Assembly: GCA_016707785.1 (NCBI GenBank)
Contig: JADJGZ010000013.1
Span: 90,079 to 154,078 of the forward strand
DNA from: Bacteroidales bacterium
GTDB taxonomy: Bacteria; Bacteroidota; Bacteroidia; Bacteroidales; UBA4417
Length of the DNA stretch: 64,000 nucleotides
Reading direction: 5' to 3'
Under the pieces are notes generated by a model. The model had not been told where the DNA came from, did not search any database, and was given only the letters and a program-made list of their open reading frames with translations. The first letter of the stretch is position 1. Every line of letters starts with the position of its first letter. The translations under genes were made by a program, and so were the position numbers. Positions 37,127 to 45,718 of this stretch are shown here, one piece after another.

Positions 37127-39121
37127 ATGTACCGGGTAATCGTGTTATTATTGTGCATTTTGATATGCAGAAGTACAAGCTTGTATTCTCAGATTGCGTA
37201 TAGTCCTGTCATTGATTCTTTGATCGGTTTATGCACGGAAAGTACTGTTAGTTCTACCGTTAGACAATTATCAGGAGATAGTGCTGTGATGATTGAAGGA
37301 TCTGAGCAATGGATTACCACGCGTAATTTCCAGTACAATTCAGTTCAGAACCTGGCAGCAGCCTTTATTAAGCAGCAATTCGAAGCCTATGGACTTGAAG
37401 CCAGGTACCAGGATTATTCAGCAACGGGCCGGAATATTATTGGATGGAAGACCGGGGTGAAGTATCCTGATAAGAAGTATATTATCTGTGCTCATTATGA
37501 TAATATGCCAACCGCATTAATTGCACCCGGAGCTGATGACAATGCATCCGGTGTTGTAGCTGTAATGGAAGCTGCGAGAATACTGGCACCTTATACCTCC
37601 GAGTATACCCTGGAATTTGCTGCCTGGGATGAAGAGGAGATTGGGTTGGTTGGCAGTGCTGCTTATGCAGACAGTGCCGCAATGGCTGGAATGCAGATCA
37701 TGGGAGTCCTCAATTTTGATATGATTTCCTGGGATTCTAACGGGGATTTCAGGATGACTATTGGGACAAATTCCGGATCACAATCATTAACAAATGATTA
37801 TGAGTCAGTTATGGGAATTTACACCCCGGCAATTAATTGGAATTATACTGATATCACTGCAAGTGATCATGCTTCGTTCTGGAATCAGGGCTACCCGGCC
37901 ATCCTTGGAATAGAAGAGTACCCGGATGATTTTAATGCATATTATCATACTCCACAGGACCTTTTCGACAATCTGAACATACCGTACTTTCAAAAGATGG
38001 TACAGGCAGCGATTGCCGGGTTAGCCAGTTTGGGATGGAACTGCAGGATGAACCTTCAACATCAGCAGGTCGCTTCAGGAGTAAATACGACAGATCAAAT
38101 TGCTGTTTTAAAGGTACAAACACCCAGGCAAGTAGCGTCCGGGGGGAATCTACCCCGTTTATATTACCAGGTGAATGGAGGTATGTTCCAATATTTGAAT
38201 CCTTATTCTGTTAACGGTACCAATTATTCTTTTTTGATACCCGGGCAGCCTTATGGAACTGTAGTATCCTACTATATGGCTGTGCAGGATGAAGATGGTA
38301 TTATTCTGGAGACACTGCCATCAGGAGGAAGAGGTATAAATCCTCCAGGGACAATTGCACCTGCTAGTTTCTATTCTTATTTCGTGGCTCCTAACCAGGT
38401 TCAAACAATCTGTTCATCAAGTACTCCTAAAATCATTCCGGATCAGTCGATCATTTATGATAGCATTCCCCTCTATTTTGAAGGAGGTGTAAAAGATATA
38501 GACATCGAGATAGATGTTTCCCATACACGGGTAAAGACCCTGAATATTTCACTTATCGGCCCAGATGGTACGAAGATAGATTTGAGTAGTGGGAATGGAG
38601 GGAGTGGTTCAAATTTTACCAATACCCTGTTTGATGATGAGGCAACACAATCAATAACTGTTGGTACTCCTCCTTATACCGGTAGATTCAGACCGGAAGA
38701 GTCCCTTTCATCTTTTGATACTAAGAGTGTTTATGGAAACTGGGTGCTGGAGATTCAGGACAGTGTAGTAAGCCAGGTTGGAACTTTAAACAGCTGGTGT
38801 ATTACAGTGGACTATTATGATTTGAATGCTGGTGTTAAAGAGATGGAAATACCTTCTAATCTTGTGCTTGGGCAGAATTTCCCCAATCCTGTAGTAACAG
38901 GATTTACAAAGATTCCTATCCGGACAAAGGGTACACAGGTGATTGAACTTGCATTATATGATATTTTAGGGCGGAAAGTCAAGGTGCTTTCATCAGGGGA
39001 GTATGAAGCAGGTACTCATATTGTAGAGTGTGACCTCAATGGGATTTCATCAGGAACCTATTTCTACAGGATTTCAGGAGGGGTTGAATCAAGTGCAAAG
39101 GCCTTAATGATTCAAAATTGA
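37127..39121 (+). CDS. Secreted M28 metallopeptidase with P domain and T9SS sorting tail
   Basis: I prefer the ATG at 37127 (MYRVIVLLLCILIC, a good signal peptide) over 37037 or 37118. The mature protein is an M28 aminopeptidase: zinc ligands are in IICAHYDNM, GADDNASGVVA, AWDEEEIGLVGS, LNFDMISWD and YYHTPQDL. A proprotein-convertase P domain follows (about 430-570: DIDIEIDVSHTRVKTLNISL, GNWVLEIQD). The last 80 residues form a type A Por secretion tail (LVLGQNFPNPV, ELALYDILGRKV, GTYFYRI). It should leave the cell by T9SS and act on peptides outside. It is about 160 bp downstream of secA. Confidence 0.92.
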   Translation: MYRVIVLLLCILICRSTSLYSQIAYSPVIDSLIGLCTESTVSSTVRQLSGDSAVMIEGSEQWITTRNFQYNSVQNLAAAFIKQQFEAYGLEARYQDYSATGRNIIGWKTGVKYPDKKYIICAHYDNMPTALIAPGADDNASGVVAVMEAARILAPYTSEYTLEFAAWDEEEIGLVGSAAYADSAAMAGMQIMGVLNFDMISWDSNGDFRMTIGTNSGSQSLTNDYESVMGIYTPAINWNYTDITASDHASFWNQGYPAILGIEEYPDDFNAYYHTPQDLFDNLNIPYFQKMVQAAIAGLASLGWNCRMNLQHQQVASGVNTTDQIAVLKVQTPRQVASGGNLPRLYYQVNGGMFQYLNPYSVNGTNYSFLIPGQPYGTVVSYYMAVQDEDGIILETLPSGGRGINPPGTIAPASFYSYFVAPNQVQTICSSSTPKIIPDQSIIYDSIPLYFEGGVKDIDIEIDVSHTRVKTLNISLIGPDGTKIDLSSGNGGSGSNFTNTLFDDEATQSITVGTPPYTGRFRPEESLSSFDTKSVYGNWVLEIQDSVVSQVGTLNSWCITVDYYDLNAGVKEMEIPSNLVLGQNFPNPVVTGFTKIPIRTKGTQVIELALYDILGRKVKVLSSGEYEAGTHIVECDLNGISSGTYFYRISGGVESSAKALMIQN

Positions 39122-39179
39122 GGTTCTTAACCTGTTCGAAAAGAGTAAATTAAGTAGTTAAAAATATATTGGTCTTATC

Positions 39180-39887
39180 ATGAAATACAATCGTGTTCTT
39201 TTAAAACTTAGTGGTGAATCATTAGCCGGTGCCAATGGGACTGGTTTCGATACCGCGATGCTGGCTCTTTATGCATCTGAAATATCTTCTATCCTTACAG
39301 AGGGGGTGCAGGTTGCAGTTGTATTGGGAGGGGGAAATATTTTCAGAGGTTTAAAAGGCAACAATGTTGGTGTTGACAGGGTTCAGGGCGATTATATGGG
39401 TATGTTGGCCACTGTGATCAACAGTTTAGCCTTACAATCTGCACTTTTATCCAGGAATATCAAGTCGCGGGTACTTTCCGGCCTGGCAGTCGACCCTATT
39501 GCTGAGAAGATTAGCGGTCCAAGGGCTATTGAAATCATGAATTCAGGAGAAGTAGTGATACTTGCCGGAGGAACAGGAAATCCTTTTTTTACAACAGATT
39601 CAGCTGCAGCCTTAAGAGCTGTGGAGATTCATGCAGATCTTCTGTTAAAGGGAACCCGGGTGGATGGAATTTATACTGCTGATCCTGAGAAGGATCCTTC
39701 AGCAACAAGGTTTGACTCCCTTAGTTTTGATGAAGCTTATTCCAGGGGGTTAAATATTATGGACATGACCGCTTTTACTTTGTGTAAGGAGAACAAGTTG
39801 CCCGTGGTGGTTTTTGATGTTCATAAGGAAGGTAACCTGAAAAAGATTATTGAAGGAAATCCTATAGGCACAATTGTACATCCTTAA
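39180..39887 (+). CDS. pyrH: UMP kinase (PyrH)
   Basis: A 235-residue amino-acid-kinase-fold protein: KYNRVLLKLSGESLAG at the start, VAVVLGGGNIFRG, DYMGMLATVINSLALQSAL, ILAGGTGNPFFTTDSAAALRA and KGTRVDGIYTADPEKDPSA. It phosphorylates UMP to UDP in the cytoplasm. It precedes frr by about 100 bp on the same strand, a very common bacterial order (tsf-pyrH-frr). Confidence 0.97.
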   Translation: MKYNRVLLKLSGESLAGANGTGFDTAMLALYASEISSILTEGVQVAVVLGGGNIFRGLKGNNVGVDRVQGDYMGMLATVINSLALQSALLSRNIKSRVLSGLAVDPIAEKISGPRAIEIMNSGEVVILAGGTGNPFFTTDSAAALRAVEIHADLLLKGTRVDGIYTADPEKDPSATRFDSLSFDEAYSRGLNIMDMTAFTLCKENKLPVVVFDVHKEGNLKKIIEGNPIGTIVHP

Positions 39888-39991
39888 AAGAATTCAGAAA
39901 AAATAAAAGAATCTCGTTGCCTAAATACATGAAATGATATTGTAGAAATTAAACTGGATACTTAAATTTGCATGTTTTAAAATCTATTCCT

Positions 39992-40555
39992 ATGACTGAA
40001 GATGGTTTATTTATCCTGGAAGAAATGAAAGAAGGCATGCAACATGCTGTTGAACATTTAGAAAAGGAATTTCACAAATTCCGGACAGGTAAAGCTAGTC
40101 CTCAAATGCTTGAAGGTGTGAGGGTGGATTATTATGGTAATCTCACTTCAGTGGATAAGGTTGCCAATATTAATACACCAGATCCAAGACAGATTGTTGT
40201 TCAGCCTTGGGAAAAGAATATGCTGGCACCTATTGCAAAAGCCATTCTGGATGCCAATCTTGGTTTTAATCCGCAAAATAATGGTGAAATACTACGTATT
40301 GTAGTTCCGCCCCTTACAGAAGAGCGGCGCAGGGATATGGTAAAAAAAGCCAAAGCTGAGGCAGAAAATGCAAAAGTTTCTATCAGAAATATCAGGAGGA
40401 ATGCAGTTGAGGATGCTAAGAAATTAGAAAAAGGCGGGATGCCGGAAGATGAGATCAAGGTGCTGGAGAAAGAGATACAGCATTTAACGGATACTTTTAT
40501 TGTCCAGGTGGATAAAGTCCTTGAGCACAAGGAAAAAGATATAATGACAGTTTAG
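39992..40555 (+). CDS. frr: Ribosome recycling factor (Frr)
   Basis: I chose the ATG at 39992 (MTEDGLFILEEMKEGMQHAVEHLEKEF), which gives 187 residues, the normal length; an in-frame TTG at 39968 would extend it by eight. Family motifs include RTGKASPQMLEGVRVDYYG, DPRQIVVQPWEK, PPLTEERRRDMVKKAK and SIRNIRRNAVEDAK. It splits post-termination ribosomes together with EF-G. It follows pyrH and ends at a bidirectional terminator. Confidence 0.97.
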   Translation: MTEDGLFILEEMKEGMQHAVEHLEKEFHKFRTGKASPQMLEGVRVDYYGNLTSVDKVANINTPDPRQIVVQPWEKNMLAPIAKAILDANLGFNPQNNGEILRIVVPPLTEERRRDMVKKAKAEAENAKVSIRNIRRNAVEDAKKLEKGGMPEDEIKVLEKEIQHLTDTFIVQVDKVLEHKEKDIMTV

Positions 40556-40574
40556 AAGTGATATTTAAAAATTG

Positions 40575-40602
40575 AAAAAGCGGCAATTTGCCGCTTTTTT
40601 TT
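40575..40602 (+). terminator. Bidirectional terminator between frr and the histidine kinase gene
   Basis: The arms AAAAAGCGGCAA and TTGCCGCTTTTT are perfectly complementary; the GCGGC core is flanked by A- and T-runs, so it can end transcription from both convergent genes. Confidence 0.9.
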
Positions 40603-40640
40603 ATTCTTATCAGAGGTGTGGCAATTTCAATCCTATGCCT

Positions 40641-42791
40641 TTAATTGGCCTTTGGAATGCTAAGAGTAAATGTGCTTCCTTTTCCTTGTTCGCTTTGCAC
40701 ATCAATTTTACCTTTATTCTTTTCAATAAATTCCTTCACAAGCATTAGTCCAAGTCCCGTTCCTTTTTCATTGGCTGTGCCGGGAGTTCCGGATTTTGTA
40801 TCCAACCTGAACAGGTTAGATTTTTGCTCGCTACTGATTCCTATCCCATTATCTTTAACTATTATTTTCGTGAAATTTCCATTTGGCTCAGTGTACAAAT
40901 TGACCTGGCCATTCATCTTAGTGAATTTAACTGCATTTGAAAGCAGGTTTACAATACAGGTGCTCACCATTTCAAGATCAGCAAATACCATCGTACCCTT
41001 AGGTACTTCTGCATGTACGCTGATATTTTTCCTGAATGCTGCATTATTGACTAGTGAAACTGCATCTTTTACCGGATCAGCAAGATCGAAGAGGATGGGT
41101 TTCATTTCCATTTTACCAGTCTGGGATCGCACCCATTTCATAAGGTTTTCAAGCAGATGATCTGTACTCAGGCATCCTTCATTAATATACCTGATGTATT
41201 TAGCTTTCTCTTCTTCAGGTAAATCGAGGGAGTCATCCATCAGAAGATCAGAAAGGCCAGTGATTGCACTAATAGGGTTTTTAAGATCATGACTAATGAT
41301 GGAGAGAAATTTATCTTTCGATTCATTAGATTGTTGCAGTTCCATAGCTTTCTCCAGGATCTGGTCACTAATATCATTGAGAGCCTGATTGGCTCTGCTG
41401 ATCCGACGTTTGGATTTAAGTGAAAGGAAGATGATAAATCCAAGAAGCAGGCAAATGATGATAGAAGCAAAGATCATGAATTTCTGTTTCCTGATCGTTA
41501 ACAGGTTCAGGTCAGAGTTCATCCTGAGGCGCTCATTTTCCTGTTCCTGGCGGGTTAGATCATATTTTGCCTGAATTTCATATGAAAGTTGTTCTTGTTG
41601 CTTCGCTTCAATGGAGTCGTGAATAGAAATGGATTTTTCCAGGAATTCAAGAGCCAGTTGCGTGTTTCCTTTTGATTTATAATATTGGTATTTCAGGTTG
41701 AAAAAATCCATTCGTACATCAGCGGCAGCAATGCTATCCTGGTATTGGTCCATTACTTTCATCAGCTTTTCGACGGATTTCATGTGCCCATTTTTAAGAT
41801 GGTAAGAAGTCAGAATATTGAAAACGCGCACATAATTATTCCAGTCACTGATCAATTCATATAGTGATGCAGCTTCTTCCAGGTAATGGCTGCCTTTCTC
41901 TTTTTCATTCAACTCATCGAGATAGAGTCCACCAAGGTTCAGGTAGTTATTTGCCAGCCATTGCAGGTAGTTATTTTTCTTATTAAGTGATGCTGCCTGG
42001 GTATAGTAATAAATTGCAGAATCATATTCCTTTTGTTCCTGAAGGATGATGGCAATACCATTGAGGGCAGCTGCTTCAAACCTGACCGAGGAGGTTTCTA
42101 TCGCATAACGCTGACTTTTCCTATAAAAATCAAGGGCTTTATGCGAATCGCCCATAGCCTGGTATACACCGGCAATATTAATATTGGTTCGTGCAAGTCC
42201 TTCCTTATTCCCTAATTCCTCTTCCTGCCTGATCACCTTGATATAGGTTTCAAGTTCAAGTCTTTTTTCATTGATCTGACCATAAAGCACTGCCATGTTA
42301 TTCAAAATGCCGGTCATTTCTTTTTTGTCCCCGATTTGCTCGAATAAGTCATATGATTTATTGAAGAAATCGATGGCCATAGAGTAAGCATATTGCTCTT
42401 CCAGGACCAATGCCTTGATGTTGTAGAGCTTCGCCAATGTGAACGTATCACGTATGGCAGATGCATGTATGATTCCTTCGTTAGCATATTTCAAAGCCTC
42501 CTTTCCGTTATTGGTAAGAATATTTAAGGCTGCCAGGTTCCTGATGGCTGAAGATTTTCCTGTGGCATAAGATGTTTTTTCAGAAGCAGATAAAGCCTCC
42601 CTTGCATACTTGAAAGCTTCGACAGTATTTTCAAATTTGAGCTCCCATGCTAATGAATTGAGGACATTAACCCTGTTGGTTCCGGTTGCATTTTTAAGAA
42701 GATGTTGAAGACTGTCAGTAACAGATGAATTAGAATATCCTGAAAGGACAACGCAGAAAAAGAAAATATTTAGAATGCTGATTCTTTTCAT
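40641..42791 (-). CDS. TPR-containing sensor histidine kinase
   Basis: From the ATG at 42791 it is 716 residues (a TTG at 42806 would add five). After a signal peptide, TPR-like repeats fill about 25-400 (AALNGIAIILQEQKEYDSAI, NYLNLGGLYLDELNEKEKG), then one transmembrane helix near 440-462 (FMIFASIIICLLLGFIIFL), a short coiled coil, the DHp domain with phospho-acceptor His501 in ISHDLKNP, and a HATPase domain with NLLSNAVKF, VKDNGIGIS and EKGTGLGLMLV. The TPR part would be periplasmic. No response regulator is adjacent, so it is an orphan kinase; the signal is unknown. Confidence 0.92.
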   Translation of the reverse strand: MKRISILNIFFFCVVLSGYSNSSVTDSLQHLLKNATGTNRVNVLNSLAWELKFENTVEAFKYAREALSASEKTSYATGKSSAIRNLAALNILTNNGKEALKYANEGIIHASAIRDTFTLAKLYNIKALVLEEQYAYSMAIDFFNKSYDLFEQIGDKKEMTGILNNMAVLYGQINEKRLELETYIKVIRQEEELGNKEGLARTNINIAGVYQAMGDSHKALDFYRKSQRYAIETSSVRFEAAALNGIAIILQEQKEYDSAIYYYTQAASLNKKNNYLQWLANNYLNLGGLYLDELNEKEKGSHYLEEAASLYELISDWNNYVRVFNILTSYHLKNGHMKSVEKLMKVMDQYQDSIAAADVRMDFFNLKYQYYKSKGNTQLALEFLEKSISIHDSIEAKQQEQLSYEIQAKYDLTRQEQENERLRMNSDLNLLTIRKQKFMIFASIIICLLLGFIIFLSLKSKRRISRANQALNDISDQILEKAMELQQSNESKDKFLSIISHDLKNPISAITGLSDLLMDDSLDLPEEEKAKYIRYINEGCLSTDHLLENLMKWVRSQTGKMEMKPILFDLADPVKDAVSLVNNAAFRKNISVHAEVPKGTMVFADLEMVSTCIVNLLSNAVKFTKMNGQVNLYTEPNGNFTKIIVKDNGIGISSEQKSNLFRLDTKSGTPGTANEKGTGLGLMLVKEFIEKNKGKIDVQSEQGKGSTFTLSIPKAN

Positions 42792-42958
42792 TTTCAGGAT
42801 TTTCAAGCAACCGGGTAAGTGCTCAAGGGATTCTGATATAGAAGTACATTTGTTTATACTAATTAATGTCGAAAGCCTTTAATAGTAATAGATACAAGGC
42901 CAGAAAAGAAATAAAAAATGTAATTTCAAACTTTTTACAGAGTACAAGCACAGCAGAA

Positions 42959-43963
42959 TCAAGCTTTTGACAGGCCTTCACTACAGTTACAGCACATTTG
43001 AATGCTTTTCCGGCCAATAAAAATTTGCTTTCTAAATGATCGATATTTTTCAGAATTCCATATATCCCTGAATAAGGTTTGAGTTATATCTCCCATAGCT
43101 GAATCTGCATTTTTATCGAAACAACATGGCACAATAATTCCATTCCAGGTAATCACAGGGGAGTTCCACATGCGATGGCAATAATTGGGAAGACTTGATT
43201 TTATCGAAAAGGTGTTATTGTTTGAATACCTTGATAGTTCTGGTTTTGTTGTAAGGAATGGATTGTTTTCAACAATCGAAAGTTGAGCGCTTTTGAGGGT
43301 GAGTTTATCAACTTTTAATTCTTTTGCAAGCTTTTTCATCTCTTCAATCTGATGTTCATTAGTCCCCAGAACGAGGAACTGCAGCTCAATCAACGGGAAT
43401 TTTGTATGTAATCTCTTTTTCCACCTGACCACATTCATGATTCCTGATTTAACAGTAGCAAGGTTCCCCCCGATTCTATATTTTTCATAGCTTTCCTGGT
43501 CTGTGCCATCTAATGAAACTATTAGTCTGTCAAGGCCTGATTCTGCTATTAACCTTGCATTTGTATCATCCAGGAAGTGGCCATTGGTTGAAGTGGACAC
43601 AAAAAGGCGCTTTTTTTTAGCTACTGTGACCATTTCAATAAAGCTTTTATTGAGGAAGGGTTCGCCCTGGAAATAGAGGGTGATGTATATAAGATGCGAC
43701 TGCATTTGTTCAATTATTTCTGAAAATAATTCCAGGCTCAGATTCCCTGAAGTCCTGGCAAGGTTTCGTTGCCCGGTTGGACATTCAGGACAGCGGAGGT
43801 TGCAATTTGTGGTGGGTTCTATGGAAACGGCCCAAGGTAATCCCATCATGAACGGTTTATGGGTGAGCCTGCTTATCCTGAACGATAATTCATTGATGAT
43901 CAGGTTGTAAACCCTTCTAAAGGTAAGTAAAGGCAATAGTCGAAGAAGGGTAGGGAGTAACAT
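42959..43963 (-). CDS. Radical SAM/SPASM domain protein
   Basis: A 334-residue protein. The radical SAM cluster motif CxxxCxxC is Cys54, Cys58, Cys61 (TTNCNLRCPECPTG). Other family features are LYFQGEPFLN, STNGHFLDD and SLDGTDQESYEKYR. The C-terminal part has SPASM-type cysteines (LPNYCHRMWN, VPCCFDKN, QMCCNCSEGL) for an extra Fe-S cluster. Similar proteins modify peptides or sugars, but no precursor peptide gene is evident nearby. It is probably transcribed alone or after the AI-2E gene, 49 bp upstream. Confidence 0.9.
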   Translation of the reverse strand: MLLPTLLRLLPLLTFRRVYNLIINELSFRISRLTHKPFMMGLPWAVSIEPTTNCNLRCPECPTGQRNLARTSGNLSLELFSEIIEQMQSHLIYITLYFQGEPFLNKSFIEMVTVAKKKRLFVSTSTNGHFLDDTNARLIAESGLDRLIVSLDGTDQESYEKYRIGGNLATVKSGIMNVVRWKKRLHTKFPLIELQFLVLGTNEHQIEEMKKLAKELKVDKLTLKSAQLSIVENNPFLTTKPELSRYSNNNTFSIKSSLPNYCHRMWNSPVITWNGIIVPCCFDKNADSAMGDITQTLFRDIWNSEKYRSFRKQIFIGRKSIQMCCNCSEGLSKA

Positions 43964-44012
43964 ATATTATTTTCAGGGAAAATTATGTTTTATGAAGAGG
44001 GTTTTGGAGGGC

Positions 44013-45107
44013 TTATATGTCTTCAGTAAGCTTTTTTACAAGCCGGAATTTGCTGAAAAACTCTTTGGCGATAACACGTAAAACGGTATATACCGGGATA
44101 GCAAGCAGCATACCGGTGATACCTGCCAGGCTACCTCCTATGATTATAACAAAGAAAATTTCAAGGGGATGTGCTTTAACGCTACTTGAATAAATCATAG
44201 GTTGAAGCAGAAGGTTATCAATATAATTCGCCACCAGGAAGACGCTTCCAATTTTGAGGAGAACAGGTGTGAGGCCGGCATAGTCGGCTGAAGCCAGGGT
44301 GCTGCTGGCACCAAGCACAAGACCCAATAAAGTTCCAATTACCGGACCCAGATAAGGAATAATATTCATGAGTCCACCAAAAAATCCTAACAGCAGGGCA
44401 TTTTTGACGCCGAAGATCCACAACCCAATCGTGATTATCGACATAACTCCAAGTAATTCGGTGAGTAGTCCAACAAAGTATCGCATCAGTAACTGTTTTG
44501 AGTTATCAATTACATTCTGCACAGCTTCGTGGTTTTTTTCAGGGACAATTGCAAAAATCATATTCTCGAACATTCTTTCTTCTTTTAAAAAGAAAAAAGC
44601 GATGAACACAACTGAAAAGAGTCCAACAAAAAAAGAACCGGCGAATCCAAATATCTGGTTCAGAATTCCTGTGATATCAGTGACATTTATCACGGAGCGG
44701 GCTTTTGTTGCAAGGTAGTTTTCGAGAGTATCTCCAGAAGCTAAAACACCAAAAAGTCTTAATTCATCCTCTATCCAACTCAGGGGTTGTTGCAGGTGAG
44801 AAGCTACCTGGTTCATGTCAATCATTGCAAAAGTCTGAGCTTGTTTGACGATGAGTGGCACGAAGATGGCAAATAAAGAGAGAAACCCAATAATCAAAAG
44901 GCATAGTGTAAGAATGACACTCAGCGTATGCGGTATTTTGACTTTGAATATTCTCACTTTATCAAGAAACCTGACTATTGGATGCCCGATAAATGAAACT
45001 ATTGCTGCAATCAAAATATAAACGATGAGGAATGAGAATTTCCATGCCAGGAATCCTATTAGAATGATCAGGAGCAATGTTCCCACTGGCTTCAGGTAAC
45101 GATTCAT
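44013..45107 (-). CDS. AI-2E family permease (UPF0118)
   Basis: A 364-residue membrane protein with about eight helices: a hydrophobic N-terminus (two or three helices up to residue 90), a soluble section about 90-150, then helices including VGLFSVVFIAFFFLKEE, LLGFFGGLMNIIPYLGPVIGTLLG (the family signature) and a last one near 320-340. The family includes TqsA and some Na+/H+ antiporters, so the name does not prove autoinducer transport. A minus-strand -7-like box TATATTTG occurs at 45159-45166. Confidence 0.9.
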   Translation of the reverse strand: MNRYLKPVGTLLLIILIGFLAWKFSFLIVYILIAAIVSFIGHPIVRFLDKVRIFKVKIPHTLSVILTLCLLIIGFLSLFAIFVPLIVKQAQTFAMIDMNQVASHLQQPLSWIEDELRLFGVLASGDTLENYLATKARSVINVTDITGILNQIFGFAGSFFVGLFSVVFIAFFFLKEERMFENMIFAIVPEKNHEAVQNVIDNSKQLLMRYFVGLLTELLGVMSIITIGLWIFGVKNALLLGFFGGLMNIIPYLGPVIGTLLGLVLGASSTLASADYAGLTPVLLKIGSVFLVANYIDNLLLQPMIYSSSVKAHPLEIFFVIIIGGSLAGITGMLLAIPVYTVLRVIAKEFFSKFRLVKKLTEDI

Positions 45108-45217
45108 TTTAAAGGGATAGAGTTGGTTAATGTTTTAAGAAATATGTGTCAGATCAAACAAATATAAGGTTTTCTTGTTTCCTCCTTAATTGTACTTTTG
45201 TCGTGAATATTGAATAA

Positions 45218-45592
45218 TTGAAAAATAATCTGAAGTATATCATCCTTTTCATGTCGGTCCTCTTCACCTTATCTGCGGTAAAGGTATCAGGACCGATTTT
45301 AAATTACATATTACATTATTCTGATTATGTGAATGAATGCCAGAAAGTACATTTTCATTCCGATCACCACAATGGACAATGTATGCTTGAAAAGGAACTT
45401 GCACTTCAAGGCAATAGTACATCCGGGAAAGATATTTCGAGTTTAAAACTACATATTGTTTCTGATTGGTGTCTTCAGTTTAGAAATCCTTGTATGGATC
45501 CAGTTGAAGGCCAGCTCTTTCTATTTCAAAATCAGAAGGAGCCTATTCTTGAAAATCCTATTTCCATCCTGGTTCCGCCTCCGCAGGCCTGA
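45218..45592 (+). CDS. Small exported protein with a His/Cys cluster
   Basis: A 124-residue protein from a TTG start at 45218. Its hydrophobic N-terminus (YIILFMSVLFTLSAV) looks like a signal peptide or anchor. The region at 40-56 contains CQKVHFHSDHHNGQC, five His and two Cys that could bind a metal ion; two more Cys follow (SDWCLQFRNPCMD). I do not recognise a family. The -7-like box TACTTTTG at 45193-45200 lies 18 bp before the start. The TonB receptor follows on the same strand, which suggests a shared, perhaps metal-related, role. Confidence 0.62.
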   Translation: MKNNLKYIILFMSVLFTLSAVKVSGPILNYILHYSDYVNECQKVHFHSDHHNGQCMLEKELALQGNSTSGKDISSLKLHIVSDWCLQFRNPCMDPVEGQLFLFQNQKEPILENPISILVPPPQA

Positions 45593-45718
45593 CTTATTTT
45601 GTTCAGCTTTTCCTGTTAGGAATATTCATTCCTGTTATTTTATTTGTCAGGATTGCTCTTCGTTCTGAATGGCATCAATCCTATGACAGTTTATACAACA
45701 TTCAAAAATACGATCACA

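Noticed and set aside
40201..41160. Antisense ORFs in frr and the histidine kinase gene
   Set aside because: They are shadows of well-supported genes in other frames.
42959..45107. Peptide-modification cluster around the radical SAM/SPASM gene
   Set aside because: No precursor peptide, protease or exporter gene is adjacent; the neighbours are a kinase and an AI-2E permease.
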